41,652 nucleotides of DNA from assembly GCF_003477525.1 (NCBI RefSeq), contig NZ_QUDO01000034.1, positions 1-41,652 on the forward strand, written 5' to 3'. The stretch is from Ruminococcus sp. AF41-9. GTDB taxonomy: Bacteria > Bacillota > Clostridia > Lachnospirales > Lachnospiraceae. The notes under the pieces were generated by a model. That model was not told the origin of the DNA. It searched no databases and saw only the letters and a program-made list of their open reading frames with translations. How positions within the stretch are numbered: position 1 is the stretch's first letter; every line of letters begins with the position of its first letter. Positions 7,746 to 16,441 of the stretch are shown one piece after another. A program made the position numbers and the translations under genes.

Positions 7746-8520
7746 CCATATATTTTTCCATTTCTGCTACCAGAATATCCATCTTTTCCTGTGTTTCCGG
7801 CAGTGCATAAGGGACTCTGTCTGCGATCCTTTTCACATAATCATGTTCTCGCATAATCTCATAAGTTTCCGGAAAATTGATGTCATAATACTGTGCGATA
7901 TAGGAAACCCAGTAGTCCACTTTTGACACACGGTCAGCAGATAATACCGATTCTTTTGCCATACAGGATGCCCATACCTTCGGCGCGATCACGCCTTCTC
8001 CGGCACCTTTTTCATCTACTCCCAGAAGAGTTTCCATTGCCTCTTCCAGTTTTACTCTGCAATTATCCAGCTTGTCCGCATCACGGATCAGTTTTGCATG
8101 AAGCAGTGTTCTCTCATCTGTAATTCCTTCCAGTTTGAAATCACTGTGCTTCTCAATCGCTGTGCAGATCAGCTCATCAAATCTGTCATCTTTCACAAAT
8201 CTGCGGATCATTTTCTCCGGTCCGAACAGAAGCTGTGCGCCATACGCCGCATGTTCCATCGTCCCCGGTTCAAAACTGTCAAATCTCTTGATCTGCTCAA
8301 ATCTGCCAATATCATGCAGCAGCCCAATCACCTTCGCAAGCTGTACATCCTCTTCATTCAGCCCCATTCTTCTGCTGATTGCTTCGGCATCCTCTACTAC
8401 TCCATAGGTGTGCACGATCTTCAGATGAATCTTATCATCCTCACGGTCATACTCATCCAGATATGCTTCAAAGGCAGTTTTCGCTGCATCAAAATCATTC
8501 ATAAATTTCTGCTGTCTCAT
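7720..8520 (-). CDS. HD-domain phosphohydrolase
   Basis: From the chosen start the protein has 266 residues. It shows an HD-superfamily site: a first His in LKIVHTYGVVEDAE, LLHDIGRFEQIKRF with the HD pair, GTMEHAAYG, and a later LIRDADKLDN with the last Asp. Such proteins hydrolyse phosphate esters or nucleotides in the cytoplasm; the substrate is not predictable. The frame extends upstream to 8610, but Met at 8518-8520 has a good GGAAAGG site 8 bases before it, so I use that start. The 3' end overlaps the YgjP-like gene. In the 99-base gap upstream an inverted repeat (AATCAGGT with ACCTGATT) follows the preceding stop; it has no T-run and is not a convincing terminator. Confidence 0.85.
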   Translation of the reverse strand: MRQQKFMNDFDAAKTAFEAYLDEYDREDDKIHLKIVHTYGVVEDAEAISRRMGLNEEDVQLAKVIGLLHDIGRFEQIKRFDSFEPGTMEHAAYGAQLLFGPEKMIRRFVKDDRFDELICTAIEKHSDFKLEGITDERTLLHAKLIRDADKLDNCRVKLEEAMETLLGVDEKGAGEGVIAPKVWASCMAKESVLSADRVSKVDYWVSYIAQYYDINFPETYEIMREHDYVKRIADRVPYALPETQEKMDILVAEMEKYMDERIRNGK

Positions 8521-8619
8521 TTGTCTTGCCTTTCCATTGATAATTGATATTGTATATACGAATCTCTTCTCAGCCGAATCAGGTAAGTCCCCTGCTTCCA
8601 TTGCACGCATCCACCTGAT

Positions 8620-9894
8620 TTAATTTGTAAACTGAAAACCATTCACCCCTGTTTTTTCTGTTTTGTCCTGACGCATAAAATCTGTTTCGTTATCAACAGC
8701 TCCGCCTGTTTCCTCCTCCAATAAACGTGAAACATCTGAATTATAACCAGACAGATTCCGATTTCTGTTGTTTCCTCTGACAGATATGATCAGAACCATC
8801 ATAAAGATCAGGATTACTGCTGCTACTATAGCAAAAGTAATGATCAATGCTCTGTTTAATGTCTTTTTTCTTTCTTCAATGTCCTCTGTTTTTTTGTGTT
8901 TATCCCTGTTCACATCTTTTTCAGCAACAGACAGATTCTGTGGTTCCAAACGATCCTCTATATAATTTCTTTCATATCTGTCTGAGGACATTTCCTCTTT
9001 TTTATCAAACCAGTTCTCTGTTTCCCTGTGTTTTTCGCCTCGTTTTTCTTTTACCGAATCAGGCTGCTCCTTTCTTCTTGACTGCTCCTGTCTTTTTTCA
9101 AAGTTACTTTCTGATCCGGAATTTTTCTGTTCCTGTTCTTTTGCTTCCGTAGTATTCATTCGGACAGAAAGTTTATCCACAAACTCACTCACATATCTTT
9201 TATCAGTAGCGTCCTTACATTTTGTCAGAAATTTTATTGTATCCTGTCCCTGGCTGCAGAAAATCTTCACATTCTGGCAGGTATAATTCAGAACCTCTTC
9301 CTCTGCATCTCTTCCATAAAATTCCAGAAATTCCTTTGCTTTTTTTCTGCAACATTCGTCTGTCCCGGTTTTTCTCTCTGCATTCTCCCGTTGTTCCCTG
9401 TTCCAGTTACATAACAGATCATAAAACATTGCCGGCAGATGCAGTCTGGAAATATATCCGTATCTGTTACCCTTATATTGAAAACATGCAAAGCACATAT
9501 CCAGAATGATATGTATATGCAGAAAACGAACGGAAGCTTTTTTCTTTTCCGCACATTCATTTAAAACTTCATATGTCCTGCTCACCCGCTCTCCCATTAT
9601 GTCAATAAGGTCCTGCCTATTCTCCACGATTTCTAAATCTTTTTTGAGAACCTCACGCATATATGTAAATGTAGAGCAGATTCCCAGTTTTATCTCGTCC
9701 AGTTTGTTCTTATTCTGTTCTTTCTTATTCAGTTTATCTGCTTTTTCCTGCAGCCGCTCCTCACACTCTATATAAAGCCCATAATCAAGCACTGCCTCTT
9801 TGCGGAAAGCATCATACACTTCTGCAAATTCAGCAAGTTTTCCCTTCTCATAGACATCGATCAGCCTTTTACCGTTTTCACTGATATTTCCCAT
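8620..9894 (-). CDS. Single-pass membrane protein of the signalling locus, unknown function
   Basis: I do not recognise this family. From Met at 9892-9894 (GGGAGG site 9 bases upstream; the frame opens earlier at 9927 without a good site) it has 424 residues. The layout is an alpha-helical, Cys-containing N-terminal domain (about 1-240), a very hydrophilic Lys/Glu/Arg-rich linker (about 240-345), one strong transmembrane helix (about 347-369) and a short polar tail. The basic stretch before the helix suggests a cytoplasmic N-terminus and an outside C-terminus. It is the last gene of the kinase/phosphatase/vWA run, 29 bases after the preceding gene, so it belongs to that operon. It could be a membrane-tethered substrate, scaffold or effector; this is speculation. 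Confidence 0.75.
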   Translation of the reverse strand: MGNISENGKRLIDVYEKGKLAEFAEVYDAFRKEAVLDYGLYIECEERLQEKADKLNKKEQNKNKLDEIKLGICSTFTYMREVLKKDLEIVENRQDLIDIMGERVSRTYEVLNECAEKKKASVRFLHIHIILDMCFACFQYKGNRYGYISRLHLPAMFYDLLCNWNREQRENAERKTGTDECCRKKAKEFLEFYGRDAEEEVLNYTCQNVKIFCSQGQDTIKFLTKCKDATDKRYVSEFVDKLSVRMNTTEAKEQEQKNSGSESNFEKRQEQSRRKEQPDSVKEKRGEKHRETENWFDKKEEMSSDRYERNYIEDRLEPQNLSVAEKDVNRDKHKKTEDIEERKKTLNRALIITFAIVAAVILIFMMVLIISVRGNNRNRNLSGYNSDVSRLLEEETGGAVDNETDFMRQDKTEKTGVNGFQFTN

Positions 9895-9923
9895 TTTACT
9901 GCACCTCCCTGAATATATTCTTT

Positions 9924-10469
9924 TCAATAAGACCTTATCTCCTTAAAAAATTTTTCCAGCATGCCGTTTCCTGTCGGCCCTGCTTTATATAAAATCGGAG
10001 TAAAGGAAATATGTGAAAATCTCGGATTCAGTTTTACGTTTCCCCACTGATCCGTATAAACCAGTTCCTGCACCTGAACCATATCAAAATTCTGCTCGTC
10101 TGTGACCAGATACAGCTGATTCTCTTCTGTGTTCAGATTCTGCAGTTGTTCCAGCAGTGCCAGTCCCATAAACATAACATGAGCCAGACTATGTATTTCT
10201 TCTCCTTCACAGGGTCTCTGATAATAAACAGGCGTTTCTTCCGTCAGTTTCTCAAATTTTTTTACTGTCAGAAGCGGTGCCTCATATACATAAGCTGTCT
10301 GAACTTTCTCATAACAGGTAAGTTTCTTTTTCAGATCTGTCTGAATAGCTTCCAGCATTTCATTGATCCTGTTCTTTCTGGAATATCCCATTTTCTGATA
10401 AATGCAGATCACCACATTTAATTTTCTGTTCCCAAGCGGAAATGCTTCTGTATAATCCCATCGTCCCAT
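9924..10469 (-). CDS. Degenerate vWA-like protein of the signalling locus
   Basis: This 181-aa protein has no confident family match by eye. The order of elements recalls a reduced von Willebrand A fold: a beta-strand LNVVICIYQK near residue 16 followed by a long helix, a middle amphipathic region, then QLYLVTDEQ near 120 where a vWA domain has its TDG loop. The metal-binding DxSxS motif is missing. It follows the vWA-like gene at 10511-11575 by 41 bases and has a strong GGGGG-type site 8 bases before ATG. Proximity to a second vWA-type protein suggests a paired or scaffold role. Confidence is high for a gene, low for the fold. Confidence 0.65.
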   Translation of the reverse strand: MGRWDYTEAFPLGNRKLNVVICIYQKMGYSRKNRINEMLEAIQTDLKKKLTCYEKVQTAYVYEAPLLTVKKFEKLTEETPVYYQRPCEGEEIHSLAHVMFMGLALLEQLQNLNTEENQLYLVTDEQNFDMVQVQELVYTDQWGNVKLNPRFSHISFTPILYKAGPTGNGMLEKFFKEIRSY

Positions 10470-10510
10470 TTCCTTTTCCCCCTCTGTATATTACTGTTTA
10501 TCCAGTCGTA

Positions 10511-11575
10511 TCAGTCCATGGATGCCTGTACAGCGATCGTACGGATCATGCGCTCCACAAATGCAGCCGTTGTTTCCGAATCCTGATTCAGCAGATCATG
10601 GATATCATGGTAAACTCCTGTATTTTTCTCGTTTTCATCCTCTCTGCCGTTTCTGTTGACCATACGCATGGCCGGCACAAAATCATCATTATAAGCGTAA
10701 AAATCTGCAAATCTCAGCCCGTAATTCGGATATTCTTTTCCATTTCTCTCAAATATTTCCTGCGTAAAATCCGGACTCATATCCCCATCTTCCGGTAAAG
10801 AATCTGTAAACATCAGTATTCCTTTATAGCAATGCTTTACATCGGCTGCTTCCGGAACGCTGTTCAGCTCTTCCAGCTGCTGTGCAATTGCTTCCTTCAG
10901 ATTTTCACGTCCGCTCTCATTTCCACCATAAAACTGCAGATTTTCCAGTTCTTTTAATACCTCACTTTCGCGGTCTGTAAACTTTCTTCTGCCAGCAAAC
11001 AATACCGGTATGGGCTCATCATGAAAAACAGTCAGTCCGTATCTCAGTTCGATCTCTTTATAAGACCACTTTTCTGCTTCCAGATGGTTCAGAAACTCTT
11101 CCAGAACAGCATATACTTTTGGATATGGTTTGCTGAATGACAGGGTTCCGTCAATGATGATCCCCATATACAATATTTTTTTCAGATGATCATTTTTTGA
11201 TGGAACAACTGTCTGCTGCATTTCAGAAACATCTGCGATTCTGTCCGGGTCTTTGGTTGTATTTTTTTCTGCTTTATATCTTTTCGTGGTTCCTCTTTCG
11301 CTGTCTTCTTCCGGGTCCAGATTGCTGAATCTCTGCTTTCTGTTTTCTGCCCTGTATAAATTGGTATCTCCGTATTCGTTTCTGTCTGTTGTAGATTTTA
11401 CTGCTTCTCCAATATTTTCTTTATATGGGTCTGTATTTCTTTCTCCCATATCAAACTCATTGGTTCCCACTTCACGATTGCTTGCTTTACGGCTTTGTTT
11501 TGAAAAACTGCCGTCTGCATTCTTTTTATCTCCTTCAAATGATTCATTTACCTGAGTGCTCCACTTCATCTTCAT
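10511..11575 (-). CDS. vWA-domain protein (TerY-like) of the signalling locus
   Basis: The 354-aa protein has a long polar, Asn/Glu/Arg-rich N-terminal region (about 1-130, likely disordered and a plausible phosphorylation target), then a von Willebrand A-like domain. Strand KILYMGIIIDG leads into DGTLS at 142-146, a DxSxS-type metal site variant with Thr at the third position. A later ILMFTDSLPEDG segment corresponds to the TDG loop. No signal peptide or membrane helix is present, so it is cytoplasmic. vWA domains of the TerY type mediate metal-dependent protein binding in kinase/phosphatase signalling cassettes. It lies 29 bases after the kinase gene and 41 before the degenerate vWA-like gene, with a GGAGG site 8 bases from ATG. 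Confidence 0.75.
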   Translation of the reverse strand: MKMKWSTQVNESFEGDKKNADGSFSKQSRKASNREVGTNEFDMGERNTDPYKENIGEAVKSTTDRNEYGDTNLYRAENRKQRFSNLDPEEDSERGTTKRYKAEKNTTKDPDRIADVSEMQQTVVPSKNDHLKKILYMGIIIDGTLSFSKPYPKVYAVLEEFLNHLEAEKWSYKEIELRYGLTVFHDEPIPVLFAGRRKFTDRESEVLKELENLQFYGGNESGRENLKEAIAQQLEELNSVPEAADVKHCYKGILMFTDSLPEDGDMSPDFTQEIFERNGKEYPNYGLRFADFYAYNDDFVPAMRMVNRNGREDENEKNTGVYHDIHDLLNQDSETTAAFVERMIRTIAVQASMD

Positions 11576-11604
11576 TTTCTTTTCCTCCCATGATCAGACA
11601 TCTT

Positions 11605-12954
11605 TTACATAAAAAACTGAATCTGAACCCCTTCTGTATTTACAAAAATATCTTTATTATATATTCTGTATTCTTTATCATTATTTCCACAGAGTGGCTG
11701 GATACCCGGCATTGGAATATAATATATTTTTCCATCTATATTATATAATACCATCTCCATTTTTCCGTCTATTCGGATATCACGCATCGCATACTCATGT
11801 AAGGCACGACCTTTTTTTCCCTCTCCAGGCCGTAATATTTTGTGATAAATCGTTACTGACTTGCCATTATCACGTTTCATACGTTCCTGAAACAAAGGTA
11901 TTTTTTGAAGCCCCATCTGTTTTTCATATAATTCCACGTCATTTCCATAGTATTCCAGAAGAAACTTCTGCATATCCCGTATGATTTGTGTTGGAGAGGA
12001 ATAAGGAACTTCCTTTGCCGGATTGCAGCACATTCTTTTTATAATTCTGATCAGCCCTGCATACTTTCGGTTAAATGTTCCGGTCGCAGGATCACGGTAT
12101 CTGGATACAAATCTATCTGCTATTAAACTGTATCCCAATTCTTCATTTATCACATAACTTTCATTTCCAAACGATCGTTTCCCTTCTTCTGTTTCTCCAA
12201 GATTTTCTTCCGGAAAATAATTGGATGCATTCAGCCAGAAGCAAAACACTCTACCTGCTGAATATATTTCATCTGTTGCATCCGGGCTTTTTTTACCCAG
12301 CATTGCTCTAAATCCCTGCGGTGAAATATATCCTATTGTGCATCCAAGACCAGCTTTCGAATTAACAGTCTGACGGCTTCCGGAAATATGGGCAAAATCA
12401 AAGTCTATAATCTTGATGTCCCCACTTCCTTCCGGTCCGCCCTTCTTTTCTGTCTCTGTTTTCTGGATCATAATATTTTCCGGTTTGAGATCTCTGTGCA
12501 AAAACCGTGGAGTGGCATACTCCATATAGTATTCCATCCCATACAGAAACTGCATCATCTGCCGGAAAATAATCTCTTCCTCTTCGTCTTCCGTAATCTT
12601 GCCTTTTCGCACTTCATCTTTCAGTTTTAGCCTTGCCTGATATAAGTTTTCTCCCTGCACATACTCTGCGTTAATGCCAAATATTTTCCTGTGATCCGGC
12701 GAAAAACCCTGAAAGCTTTCATAAATATGCTCAATAAAAGGATAAAAGAAACAGAACTTTTCTTCTCTTTTTAAATTAGCGAGATTTTTTCCTGTGTCAT
12801 CTGTAAATTTCAAGTAACATTGCCGTTTCTTTTTAAGATCGTAAGCCCGTCCTATATAAAGTCCTTTTTCTCCCCTATATATCATTTCTTCCTGTAATTC
12901 AAACAGTTTTTCTTCATTTTGAAGGTCAACAATAAAATCCCCCTTGGAATACAT
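11605..12954 (-). CDS. Serine/threonine protein kinase, soluble, DFD variant
   Basis: A eukaryotic-like kinase of 449 residues. Visible elements: Lys49 in CYLKF (ATP lysine), Glu64/65 as candidate helix-C glutamate, the catalytic loop HRDLKPEN (His153, Asp155, Asn160), and the metal Asp184 in DFD where nearly all kinases have DFG. GYISPQG fills the APE position and TDEIYSAG is the helix-F motif. A Gly/Lys/Glu-rich insert of about 15 residues separates catalytic loop and DFD. After the kinase domain comes about 130 residues of unknown type, with no transmembrane helix or PASTA repeats, so it is a cytoplasmic kinase unlike PrkC/PknB. It is 28 bases after the PP2C gene (GGAG site), forming a kinase/phosphatase pair. 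All core catalytic residues remain, so it is probably active. Confidence 0.88.
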   Translation of the reverse strand: MYSKGDFIVDLQNEEKLFELQEEMIYRGEKGLYIGRAYDLKKKRQCYLKFTDDTGKNLANLKREEKFCFFYPFIEHIYESFQGFSPDHRKIFGINAEYVQGENLYQARLKLKDEVRKGKITEDEEEEIIFRQMMQFLYGMEYYMEYATPRFLHRDLKPENIMIQKTETEKKGGPEGSGDIKIIDFDFAHISGSRQTVNSKAGLGCTIGYISPQGFRAMLGKKSPDATDEIYSAGRVFCFWLNASNYFPEENLGETEEGKRSFGNESYVINEELGYSLIADRFVSRYRDPATGTFNRKYAGLIRIIKRMCCNPAKEVPYSSPTQIIRDMQKFLLEYYGNDVELYEKQMGLQKIPLFQERMKRDNGKSVTIYHKILRPGEGKKGRALHEYAMRDIRIDGKMEMVLYNIDGKIYYIPMPGIQPLCGNNDKEYRIYNKDIFVNTEGVQIQFFM

Positions 12955-12982
12955 TTTACCACTCCTTACTGTTTTTTACTAT

Positions 12983-13810
12983 TTAATCCTCTTCGGTTTT
13001 CTCTGTGCAGATATACAAAAATGCAGTCTGATCATCATATTTATCCTCTCTCGCCCTGCTGAATAACTGTGTCAGGACAAAGCCATCATTTCCCGTCGCA
13101 CAATATTCGATCATGGTCTGTATTTCCTCCTCTTTCATCCTGCCAAATGCACCGTCCGACCCCATCAGAAAAATATCTCCCTGCTCCAGCTTTCCTATCG
13201 ATGTAACGCAGATATTCTCTGGATTCAGTTCACCGTACAGCCCAAGGCTGCTGTAAATTCTGTGGTCATTTTCATAATATTCTTCGGAGTATCTTTCATA
13301 AATTCCTTCTGCAACATCCTGTTCTGCTTTTGTCTGCAATACAGATACCAGCTTTATCTTTTTCTTTGCAGCTCTGTAAAAATAAACAGGGGAATCTCCT
13401 ACATTGATGACTACTGCAAAATCATCAAACACACAGACTGCACTAAGTGTGGCACCTGTCGCTTTCAGAGAATCTGCCCCTGCACATACTTTATCATTTG
13501 CACATTGTAATGCTTTTATCATCGCATCTTCCACATCATGTATACTGTACTCCAGGGAAAATCCATCCATATCCGTTTCCAGATAACAGGACATGATCTC
13601 TCTGTAAAATACCTCTGCAAATCCCGTCACTCCATTCTGAGCGGCTACTTCTCCATCATTAAGACCGCCCATCCCGTCACAGATGATCATGAGCCTTACT
13701 TTTTTGTCGTCCTGCATAAAAGAAAATTCCGTAAACAGACAACGGTCTTCATTCACCTTGTGGCCTGGCATATAAGATTTAACTGTGTCTGTATATATTC
13801 TATAATTCAT
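12983..13810 (-). CDS. PP2C-type protein phosphatase
   Basis: This metal-dependent Ser/Thr phosphatase should reverse phosphorylation by the adjacent kinase. From Met at 13808-13810 (GGGAG site 9 bases before it) it has 275 residues. The PPM motifs run in order: NEDR at 20-23, CDGMGG at 44-49 with the metal Asp45, ATGATLSAV near 118, NVGDSPVYFYR near 135, SSLGLYG, GSDGAFG near 218 and DKYDDQT near 258. The frame opens 31 codons earlier but those residues look non-coding. No membrane segment is present, unlike PstP. It heads the downstream half of the minus-strand run and is divergent from the kinase-like gene at 13929, sharing a 118-base promoter region. Confidence 0.93.
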   Translation of the reverse strand: MNYRIYTDTVKSYMPGHKVNEDRCLFTEFSFMQDDKKVRLMIICDGMGGLNDGEVAAQNGVTGFAEVFYREIMSCYLETDMDGFSLEYSIHDVEDAMIKALQCANDKVCAGADSLKATGATLSAVCVFDDFAVVINVGDSPVYFYRAAKKKIKLVSVLQTKAEQDVAEGIYERYSEEYYENDHRIYSSLGLYGELNPENICVTSIGKLEQGDIFLMGSDGAFGRMKEEEIQTMIEYCATGNDGFVLTQLFSRAREDKYDDQTAFLYICTEKTEED

Positions 13811-13827
13811 GATTTCTGACTCCCTTC

Positions 13828-13856
13828 TTGAATCCTCTTTCTTTTTACGATATATT
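13828..13856 (+). promoter_or_regulatory. Promoter for the inverted kinase-like gene
   Basis: TTGAAT (13828-13833) and TATATT (13851-13856) are spaced by 17 bases, in the divergent region between the PP2C gene and the plus-strand kinase-like gene, about 72 bases before its ATG. A minus-strand promoter for PP2C probably overlaps (TAATAT within the same stretch) but its -35 is unclear. Confidence 0.5.
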
Positions 13857-13928
13857 AAAATCACACGTAACTGTTCACTGCCTTCATAGTTACGACCATA
13901 CACTGTTCTGATCCAGGAGGATTTTGTT

Positions 13929-14813
13929 ATGATGTATTTTCATGACTATTATTTTGAACCAGGTTTTTTTCAGGGAAATGACCCTGATGTAAAGCTGAGA
14001 AAATTAAATGTTTCCGGCCACCATACACTTTTTTATAAATACTGCTGCAATCCTGCAAGATATGAAGAATATACTTTCTGTTTCCAGCAGGAGTTCCTTG
14101 CCATGTCCGGTCTGGAAAAGCAAATGCTCCACAGCAGATTTGCCCATGAATATAAGCGTCTCTTCCCCTCCTATTATGAAACAGGACTAAGCAAGAAGGG
14201 AATTCCTTACCTTATCACAGATTATATTCCCGGCTGTACTCTGGAAGACATTCTCAGTTCTGCCAGAGTCACCTCTCCTCAGCAGATCCTGACCTCACAA
14301 CAGATCCTGCAGCTGTTCCAGCAGCTTGATCAGGCACAGTCCTGGCTGCACAAAGCGGGGCTGATCCAGATGGATCTTTCGCCTCGGAATATTATTGTCT
14401 GTAACCATATACAGCCGGAACTTTATTCTTATGATACTCTGGATATCAGACTGATTGATTTCACAGATGCATATTATCTCTCATCAGAGATTCGCAGAAA
14501 ACGTGACCGATGGAACCGCCGCCATCATCTGATCAATGGACTGGCAGACCGCAGTCTTCCTCCGGATTTTCAGCTTCAGCAGACCGCAGCTCTTTTGTTC
14601 ACATATCTCTTTTATAAAGGTCAGAAAGATTATGAACAGCACCGTCCCTGTGAACCATTTTTCGACAGATATGGCAGTCTGCTCAATTGTCTCCGTGTCA
14701 GAACTGCACCTTCGTTTTTCCAGAATACATTGGATGATTTTCAGGATTCTGATGCATTCCTGTCCTGCTGGTCAGACTGGCTCGATGAATTGTCCCGAAC
14801 TCTGAAACAGTAA
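13929..14813 (+). CDS. Divergent protein-kinase-fold protein, inverted within the signalling locus
   Basis: The 294-aa protein keeps the outline of a protein kinase but with altered motifs. A candidate ATP lysine is Lys37 in FYKYC, and YLITDYIPGCTLEDIL is the hinge. The catalytic loop reads QMDLSPRN (Asp149, Asn154; HRD is replaced by QMD), and DFT at 177-179 replaces DFG. The catalytic Asp, Asn and metal Asp all survive, so it may be active, possibly closer to Bud32/RIO or aminoglycoside-kinase-like relatives than to typical Ser/Thr kinases. It is the only plus-strand gene in the locus: divergent from PP2C and convergent with the PBP gene (59-base gap). An AGGAGG site lies 8 bases before the first of two adjacent ATGs. 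Confidence 0.78.
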   Translation: MMYFHDYYFEPGFFQGNDPDVKLRKLNVSGHHTLFYKYCCNPARYEEYTFCFQQEFLAMSGLEKQMLHSRFAHEYKRLFPSYYETGLSKKGIPYLITDYIPGCTLEDILSSARVTSPQQILTSQQILQLFQQLDQAQSWLHKAGLIQMDLSPRNIIVCNHIQPELYSYDTLDIRLIDFTDAYYLSSEIRRKRDRWNRRHHLINGLADRSLPPDFQLQQTAALLFTYLFYKGQKDYEQHRPCEPFFDRYGSLLNCLRVRTAPSFFQNTLDDFQDSDAFLSCWSDWLDELSRTLKQ

Positions 14814-14872
14814 TTCTGATACCCGGCAACCGGCTTCTCTGAATCCAGACAGTCAGACAGATGTTCTATGTA

Positions 14873-16435
14873 TTAGTGTTCATCAAACAGGTACTGATAA
14901 ATTTCAGCAGCAACCGACATCATCTGATATCCTGATTTCTTTGTTTTACACTGATTGACAACCACTACATACTGTGGATCATCTGCCGGAGCAAAACTCA
15001 GATACCAGGCATTATTCAGTTCCCGGTTTTCTCCAATCTCAGCTGTTCCGGTCTTACCTGCCACCTGATATTGTTCAAAGACCGCACTGACATCTGACAG
15101 ACCGTGAAGCTGACACGCTTCTTTTGCTGTGGAGCGCAGATAAGAAGCCAATGTGTGTGCCGTAGATTTACCTGCTGACTGACTGAGGACTTTCGGTTTT
15201 CCTTCATAGGCTACATTTCCTGCAGAGTCCGTCAGCTCTTTGACAAGATAAGGCTGCATCATCTTTCCGTCATTCGCAATTGCCTGTGCGATCATTGCAG
15301 CATACATCGTTGTCAGGCGGGTATATCCCTGTCCGATCGCAGTTTGCGTAAATACTGATGGGTCAGGATTCCAGCTGTACATGATGTTTCCAAAATCAGA
15401 AGTGATATGATCCTCTCCTGGTTCCAGCATAAATTTTGATGCTGTTTCCTGAAGTTTCTCTGATCCTAATGCAAGAGCAGCCTGCGCAAAATATACATTT
15501 GATGAAATGTTTAAAGCATGCTCCAGATTAATTTCTTCATCCTCGCCAATCCGCAGGGTACCGCTGTTATAAACGCTTGCATAGCAGGGCCAGTCACCTA
15601 CATCCTTAAAGGCTGAATTATCAATCACGATACTGCTGTTTTTGACTGTAAAATCAGCCATTCCATGATCAATCAGAGCTGCCGCCACCAGGATTTTAAA
15701 AATAGATCCGGGAGTCTGCGGGCCTTTATAGCCGACCGGAAAAGAAGGTTCCAGATTTGTGTTTTCCTCATCTTCCAGCATCTGTTCTTTCGCCTGGGTC
15801 AGGTCATTAAAATCATAGGAAGGAAAGGAAACCATAGAAAGTACTTCACCTGTTTTCGCATCCAGAACCACTGCTGAACCCACCTCATCACTGCTGTTTA
15901 CTTCTTTTGCCAGTGCCTGAAAAACAGCTTCCTGTAGTCCGTCATCAATGGTAAGCGTTGCTGTCTGCCCTGTTGTTCCATTAACATCCGTGCTGTAAAT
16001 TCCATTTTCGCCCCAGTAATCACTGTCATCCAGAAAAGCCATCAATCTGTAGTCATTGCGTTCTCCAACTACCTGTTCCTCAGAATCTGCAAGTGGATTC
16101 AGTTCTCTTTTGCTGGTATAGCCGAGTAACTGAGAATACGCTGGTCCGTCTTTATATGCTGTTTTTCGAACTGTAACGGTTGTCTCCGTTCCTTTTTCGT
16201 CAGTTTCTGTTTCTGTACAGTAACTGGTTTCCGCAAGAATTTCTCCATTTCGATCACAGATATTTCCCGGAAGGATTGTCGCATCTTCCCTTTCTGCCTG
16301 CGCATAGATCTTCAGCTTATCAGCACGTGTATTCATTCCCTTTACTGTACCTGAATTATAGAATAAGCCACCGATCTGAGCAGTTAAAAGCGTACCAAGG
16401 ACAAGATAGACTGTATGTAATTTTTTTAAACTCAT
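14873..16435 (-). CDS. Class B penicillin-binding protein (PBP2/FtsI/PbpA type transpeptidase)
   Basis: This 520-aa membrane-anchored transpeptidase cross-links peptidoglycan outside the cell. It has an N-terminal signal-anchor helix (about residues 7-26), a dimerisation/pedestal region with the class B motif GNICDRNGEILAET at 57-70, then the penicillin-binding domain. Catalytic motifs are Ser244-x-x-Lys247 (TPGSIFK), Ser311-Ser-Asn313 and Lys461-Thr-Gly. Its size is that of actinobacterial PbpA rather than large FtsI. It starts 6 bases after the stop of the SEDS gene, a GAGAGGAA site overlapping that stop region, so the two are translationally coupled. SEDS and class B PBP partners form a glycosyltransferase/transpeptidase pair, which is the likely arrangement here. 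No PASTA domain is present. Confidence 0.93.
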   Translation of the reverse strand: MSLKKLHTVYLVLGTLLTAQIGGLFYNSGTVKGMNTRADKLKIYAQAEREDATILPGNICDRNGEILAETSYCTETETDEKGTETTVTVRKTAYKDGPAYSQLLGYTSKRELNPLADSEEQVVGERNDYRLMAFLDDSDYWGENGIYSTDVNGTTGQTATLTIDDGLQEAVFQALAKEVNSSDEVGSAVVLDAKTGEVLSMVSFPSYDFNDLTQAKEQMLEDEENTNLEPSFPVGYKGPQTPGSIFKILVAAALIDHGMADFTVKNSSIVIDNSAFKDVGDWPCYASVYNSGTLRIGEDEEINLEHALNISSNVYFAQAALALGSEKLQETASKFMLEPGEDHITSDFGNIMYSWNPDPSVFTQTAIGQGYTRLTTMYAAMIAQAIANDGKMMQPYLVKELTDSAGNVAYEGKPKVLSQSAGKSTAHTLASYLRSTAKEACQLHGLSDVSAVFEQYQVAGKTGTAEIGENRELNNAWYLSFAPADDPQYVVVVNQCKTKKSGYQMMSVAAEIYQYLFDEH

Positions 16436-16441
16436 TTCCTC

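Noticed and set aside
8521..8619. Inverted repeat AATCAGGT/ACCTGATT as terminator of the signalling locus
   Set aside because: The loop is 28 bases and no T-run follows; read-through into the HD-domain gene cannot be excluded.
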